NCBI GenBank assembly: GCA_029243145.1 | Contig: JAQWSQ010000165.1 | Coordinates: 1 to 49,432, forward strand | Length of the DNA: 49,432 nt | Direction: 5' to 3' | DNA from: Planctomycetaceae bacterium | Lineage (GTDB): Bacteria; Planctomycetota; Planctomycetia; Planctomycetales; Planctomycetaceae | Shown: one piece after another, positions 45,906 to 49,432 of the stretch | How the letters are laid out: each line of letters opens with the position of its first letter | Numbering within the stretch: the stretch's first letter is position 1 | Position numbers and translations under genes: made by a program | Notes under the pieces: model-generated | Told to the model about the DNA's origin: nothing | Databases searched by the model: none | Seen by the model: only the letters and a program-made list of their open reading frames with translations

Positions 45906-47855
45906 ATGAATGAAACCATCTTGAACGCAACCCGCGCCCCGACACCGGCGCGAAACCAGGGCCGCTCTAAAATGAAATTCACTTTCGCCGCCAATGCCGA
46001 ACCGCTGGAAGGGTACACGATCATTCGTCCCCTCGCGAAAGGTGGATTTGGTGAAGTGTATCTTGCGGAAAGTGCTGCTGGAAAAGAAGTTGCTCTGAAG
46101 TTATTACGAGACAATCTCGAAATCGAGCTGCGCGGTATTCGACACTGTTTGAATCTCAAGCATGCCAACCTCGTCCCCATTCATGACATCAAAGAAGATA
46201 GCGACAGCGATCATTGGATCGTCATGGAATACGTCAACGGTCCGACGTTGGCCGATATCCTCGATGCCCATCCGCAAGGGCTCCCGCTCGAACAAGTCAG
46301 AGATTGGCTCACACAGATTGCCGCCGGTCTCGACTTCCTACACGACCAGGGACTCGTTCATCGCGATTTGAAGCCAGCCAACATTTTTGAAGAGAACGGC
46401 GTGCTGAAGATCGGCGATGTTGGTCTCTCGAAATATATCAATGCCTCCAATCATACCCAAACACAAAGCGTGGGGACTGTCAGCTATATGGCGCCCGAAG
46501 TCTCTCGGGGAAAATATGGTCGAGAGCTCGATTTGTATTCTTTGGGTGTGATGCTGTATGAAATGTTGTCGGGTCAATTGCCGTTCCGGGGAGATACACC
46601 CGGCGAAGTGTTGATGCGTCATCTCACCGAGCATCCCGATTTATCAAAAGTCCCTGAGCGATTTCGTCCCGTTCTGACACGAGCGTTGGCGAAAGATCCC
46701 AAACAGCGAACGGCGACAGCGGGTCGATTGGTGGCTGAGTTCGAAGCGGCATTGAACGGTCAGTCGGTCGCCGTTGAACCCATCTATGATGCCGGTCAAT
46801 CTCAAGAAAAACCAAAACACGTCCATCAACAACCTCAAGGCAATACGGGTCATTGGTTCCAACAAAATTGGAAATGGCTGGCCGTCTGTTTTCTGATCAT
46901 TTTGTTTTTGGCTCCGGGAATGGTCTTCGGCGCGATTCGTCCCATTATGATCGTTGGACCCTTTGCGGTCCTTATGGGATTATTGGTTTTTGCCGGCGTG
47001 AAAATCTATGAAGCGACGTTCGGGAACTCAGTCAAAGATCTGGAAGCAAAACGAGAGCGACAACGTTGGAAACATCGCGCGAATCACTTTGATCCCGCAG
47101 AACTCGACACATACCCTTCGGATGCTCGATATTCGGACCTCAAACAATCATCCTATCGGTCGTCCACTCCCTCAATTGTGCTCAATCCCGATGTACCCCA
47201 TCGATTACCGTTTGTACGCCGTATTGCCGAACTAATGAACTCTTTAGGGTTGGCGACACTTTTTTCAGCCATTGTCTCGGTATTACTGTTGTGGTGGAGC
47301 GATTCGATCCGTTCTCCTCCAGAAGCCGCCACGCTGACTCTTTGTTTGACTCTGGCGAGCTGGGGCATTTTAACGGAGACAAAATTCCTGGAAGGACGTC
47401 GGGTCGATCCGTTACTTCGTCGATTACGAATGGCGTTTCTCGGTGGTCTGGTCGGAGCCGGGATTTATTGGATCAACACTTGGCTGTTTACGCCTTTGAA
47501 TTTTGGGACGGCTTTAGAAGTCGATGAAATGATGCGTGGTCTGGGATCGGATCGATTGATTTCGCTGCCGGGAGGCCCTCTCGCCGATTTAATGATTTAC
47601 TTCGCATTATTATTTAGCCTGCGTCGTTGGTGGTGGCATACCGATAATTTTCGTTCTTCGAGAGTTCGCATTTCGTCCCTCATCGGAACATATTTGCTGG
47701 CAATGTTTCTGCCGGTCTTTGTCTCGATCCCTTTGGCTTGGAGTATTCTGATCGCGACCAGTTTGTCGGCAGTGGTCCAACTTTCGGCCGCGATCTGTCC
47801 CCCCGAAGCGAGAAACGATTTGCTTGAACGGCAACAGATGGGGGGTGAGGTATGA
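45906..47855 (+). CDS. Transmembrane Hanks-type Ser/Thr protein kinase
   Basis: 649 residues. The cytoplasmic kinase domain spans residues ~37-285, with the glycine loop KGGFGEVYLA (Gly46), ATP-binding Lys65 (VALKLL), catalytic loop HRDLKPAN (Asp154), metal site DVG at 171-173 where DFG is usual, GTVSYMAPEV, and LDLYSLGVMLYEML. From about residue 322 there is a membrane part with several helices (LAVCFLIILFLAPGMVFG, VGPFAVLMGLLVFAG, LATLFSAIVSVLLLWW, FLGGLVGAGIYWI, then two more near the C-terminus). There is no PASTA domain. The stop overlaps the start of the next gene (ATGA), so the two products are made together and probably interact. The substrates are unknown. Confidence 0.93.
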   Translation: MNETILNATRAPTPARNQGRSKMKFTFAANAEPLEGYTIIRPLAKGGFGEVYLAESAAGKEVALKLLRDNLEIELRGIRHCLNLKHANLVPIHDIKEDSDSDHWIVMEYVNGPTLADILDAHPQGLPLEQVRDWLTQIAAGLDFLHDQGLVHRDLKPANIFEENGVLKIGDVGLSKYINASNHTQTQSVGTVSYMAPEVSRGKYGRELDLYSLGVMLYEMLSGQLPFRGDTPGEVLMRHLTEHPDLSKVPERFRPVLTRALAKDPKQRTATAGRLVAEFEAALNGQSVAVEPIYDAGQSQEKPKHVHQQPQGNTGHWFQQNWKWLAVCFLIILFLAPGMVFGAIRPIMIVGPFAVLMGLLVFAGVKIYEATFGNSVKDLEAKRERQRWKHRANHFDPAELDTYPSDARYSDLKQSSYRSSTPSIVLNPDVPHRLPFVRRIAELMNSLGLATLFSAIVSVLLLWWSDSIRSPPEAATLTLCLTLASWGILTETKFLEGRRVDPLLRRLRMAFLGGLVGAGIYWINTWLFTPLNFGTALEVDEMMRGLGSDRLISLPGGPLADLMIYFALLFSLRRWWWHTDNFRSSRVRISSLIGTYLLAMFLPVFVSIPLAWSILIATSLSAVVQLSAAICPPEARNDLLERQQMGGEV

Positions 47856-49432
47856 TAATTTCTTATGCGGCGATTCTCTGCTTGGTGATTATTTGCGTAT
47901 TTGTGTTGCCTTTTCTGTCAAAGGGACACGATCAGTCGCGCGATCACCAGTACGAACCTGACTCTCACAATCATGGCCAGCCCCGTTCAGGAGGATGGGT
48001 CTTCGTCCGTGCACTTCTTGGAGGTTTCGTGTTGTTGGGTGTGTTCCTGTTGCTCACTCTGACGTGGAGTGTGAGTCGACGCTCATCACCGAACGTCTCT
48101 CAAGTGGCGCAGCCTGCCAGACTCGTCTCCAACGATGCGATCATTCTCGAACCTCCTTTCCTAACAGTCGATCCCGGATCGGTGAGAAAAACGGACAGCC
48201 CAATTTTGGAAGAGGATGCCGCTTTGGAATCCGACCTTGCCACGTCGGCATATGCCGAAACCCCTCAAGAGACCTTTCAGAGTTCTCCCGTTGCACAAGT
48301 CAACTTGAGCCTGTTCGGGCTCGTTTGTTTGGCACTCTTGGTTGGCGGTGGATTCTGGATTGCCCAACATCGGCACAAATGGGTGCTTATACCTGTGGGG
48401 ATCGTGTTTGTGTTGTTGATCATGTCGTCTCTGTTTTTGTATCGCTCCGCAGAAGTCGTCAATGTCAGCACGGCTCAAGTTCAACGGATGGAGCAAGATT
48501 CTATTGCTCAGCGAGAACAGTTTCTGCAAGAGCAAGAACCGACGATTCGGGAAGCCGAACTTGGTTCGGGTCTCATTCCTATGACTCCCGAAGATTTAGG
48601 AAGTTCCGAAAACGAGACTTCAGAAAACCCCAGTATTACCGAAGGACGCATTGTCGCTTCGGAGGATCTGGCATCAGATCAAGCAACAACCGAGAATCAT
48701 GCCGGTGAAGCGAATTCGCACACACAATCACACTCAATCCCCGCCGCGTTGGCATTCAGGACCGATTATTTGGTGATCGGTGGCGCGATTTCTCTTCTTC
48801 TGTTGGCGATTCTGATTGGGGCCGGTGTTTGGATCGCCCACCAAGGTCAGGCTTGGACGATGAAAAAGTTTCAGCAAGCGGCAGGACAATTTGTCTGGAT
48901 TTTACCCATGCTTATTGCAGTGGGTTGGGTTGGGTCTCTCTATACTCCGTTGTTGTCGCTCGTTCCTTTAGAACGCGATACCCAGTACGAGGCAGAAACG
49001 TCGCATTTCTATCGCTATCAATCTGGGTTAGAAGTAGAAACCGAAAGACAGTTTCAGGTGGCCACCAAAGGGATCTCACCTTGGGTCACGAATGGCCAAA
49101 TCTCCTACACCGGAAAAGCATTGGTTCCCGTACATAGTGGTTGGAGAGAAAGTCAAAGCGAAGCGGAAAACGTCGCCCGTCGTCAGGCAATGCGTATTTT
49201 GCAGAAAGATTTTCGATCCACTTTCCCGGATGCGGAAAACTGGGAAATTGAAATGTCACTGGACTCGTTGAATGCCATCAAGCAGACGGAAACGGAGACG
49301 CGGTATATCTCACTATTACCCGATCAGACGACACAGATGTTTCGCACTCACCTGCAAGTCGAATTGTCCGACGATGTCCGTAGTGAGATCGTCGAAGCCT
49401 GGATCCCCAAATTGCGAACTTTTCGAACCACC
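47852..49432 (+). CDS. Multi-pass membrane protein coupled to the Ser/Thr kinase (3' end outside window)
   Basis: Starts at the ATG 47852-47854 inside the kinase stop (ATGA) and stays open to the window end, 527 codons with no stop. The protein opens with a hydrophobic segment (IISYAAILCLVIICVFVLPFL), then a polar stretch, and further helices near residues 51-68 (ALLGGFVLLGVFLLLTL), 155-170, 178-200, 310-330 and 347-370. Between them are acidic, Ser/Glu-rich loops. The last ~140 visible residues form a soluble domain (VATKGISPWVTNGQISYTGKALVP...) without a family I recognise. The coupling suggests a membrane partner or sensor of the kinase (inference). Confidence 0.75.
   Translation, partial: MIISYAAILCLVIICVFVLPFLSKGHDQSRDHQYEPDSHNHGQPRSGGWVFVRALLGGFVLLGVFLLLTLTWSVSRRSSPNVSQVAQPARLVSNDAIILEPPFLTVDPGSVRKTDSPILEEDAALESDLATSAYAETPQETFQSSPVAQVNLSLFGLVCLALLVGGGFWIAQHRHKWVLIPVGIVFVLLIMSSLFLYRSAEVVNVSTAQVQRMEQDSIAQREQFLQEQEPTIREAELGSGLIPMTPEDLGSSENETSENPSITEGRIVASEDLASDQATTENHAGEANSHTQSHSIPAALAFRTDYLVIGGAISLLLLAILIGAGVWIAHQGQAWTMKKFQQAAGQFVWILPMLIAVGWVGSLYTPLLSLVPLERDTQYEAETSHFYRYQSGLEVETERQFQVATKGISPWVTNGQISYTGKALVPVHSGWRESQSEAENVARRQAMRILQKDFRSTFPDAENWEIEMSLDSLNAIKQTETETRYISLLPDQTTQMFRTHLQVELSDDVRSEIVEAWIPKLRTFRTT

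Noticed and set aside
47995-48708. 237-codon frame overlapping the kinase partner
   Set aside because: The Arg/Cys/Ser-rich translation has no structure. The overlapping frame from 47852 gives clear membrane helices and couples to the kinase stop.

Overview
The window looks like a chromosome segment of a planctomycete (Planctomycetota, probably order Planctomycetales) of roughly 50% GC. The evidence is family content. There are two pairs of large secreted cytochrome-like proteins (PSCyt1/DUF1549/DUF1553) with Tat-exported DUF1501 proteins, a Tat-exported Gfo/Idh/MocA oxidoreductase, an FG-GAP repeat protein, a Tat-exported SGNH hydrolase, a transmembrane Ser/Thr kinase, and many starts without a clear Shine-Dalgarno sequence. 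Housekeeping genes include argJ, putA, pgk, a cysteine desulfurase, pyrE, dprA and epmA. I saw no rRNA, tRNA or CRISPR array.

Region 1 (1-6395, plus strand) is a tight run of a GMC oxidoreductase (cut by the window edge), a phosphatidylserine decarboxylase, a bimodular NAD-fold/FAD-fold oxidoreductase, an unusual double-length class III aminotransferase and a small membrane protein. I read it as an undescribed redox/amination pathway acting on a membrane lipid or another hydrophobic substrate. It is the strongest candidate here for a new system. The N-terminal half of the aminotransferase aligns without gaps to its own C-terminal active-site segment, but has Glu where the PLP lysine should be.

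Region 2 (6440-7310) is a REP-associated tyrosine transposase (RAYT) gene enclosed by a perfect 14-bp inverted repeat. The same repeat, without a transposase, recurs near 36435-36640.

Region 3 (7346-20055) carries an MDR oxidoreductase, an SGNH hydrolase, argJ, putA, pgk, a broken FkbM methyltransferase joined to the tail of another methyltransferase, a 2-hydroxyacid dehydrogenase, a cysteine desulfurase and the Gfo/Idh/MocA protein.

Region 4 (20061-33317, mostly minus strand) has a run of PSCyt1/DUF1553, DUF1501, small membrane protein, zeta-type P-loop kinase, 68-aa partner and FG-GAP protein. It then has pyrE, a plus-strand outer-membrane-barrel candidate followed by repeat elements, an LysM/L,D-transpeptidase, dprA, and a ketosynthase-fold protein lacking the catalytic cysteine.

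Region 5 (33318-44643) has epmA, a His/Pro-rich secreted protein, a repeat-filled 0.9-kb gap, an acyltransferase overlapping an organophosphate-type MFS transporter, and a second DUF1501/DUF1553 pair headed by a GntR regulator that has a palindrome over its upstream start. Region 6 (44868-49432) has an exported coiled-coil protein, a transmembrane Ser/Thr kinase and a translationally coupled multi-pass membrane protein that runs off the window.
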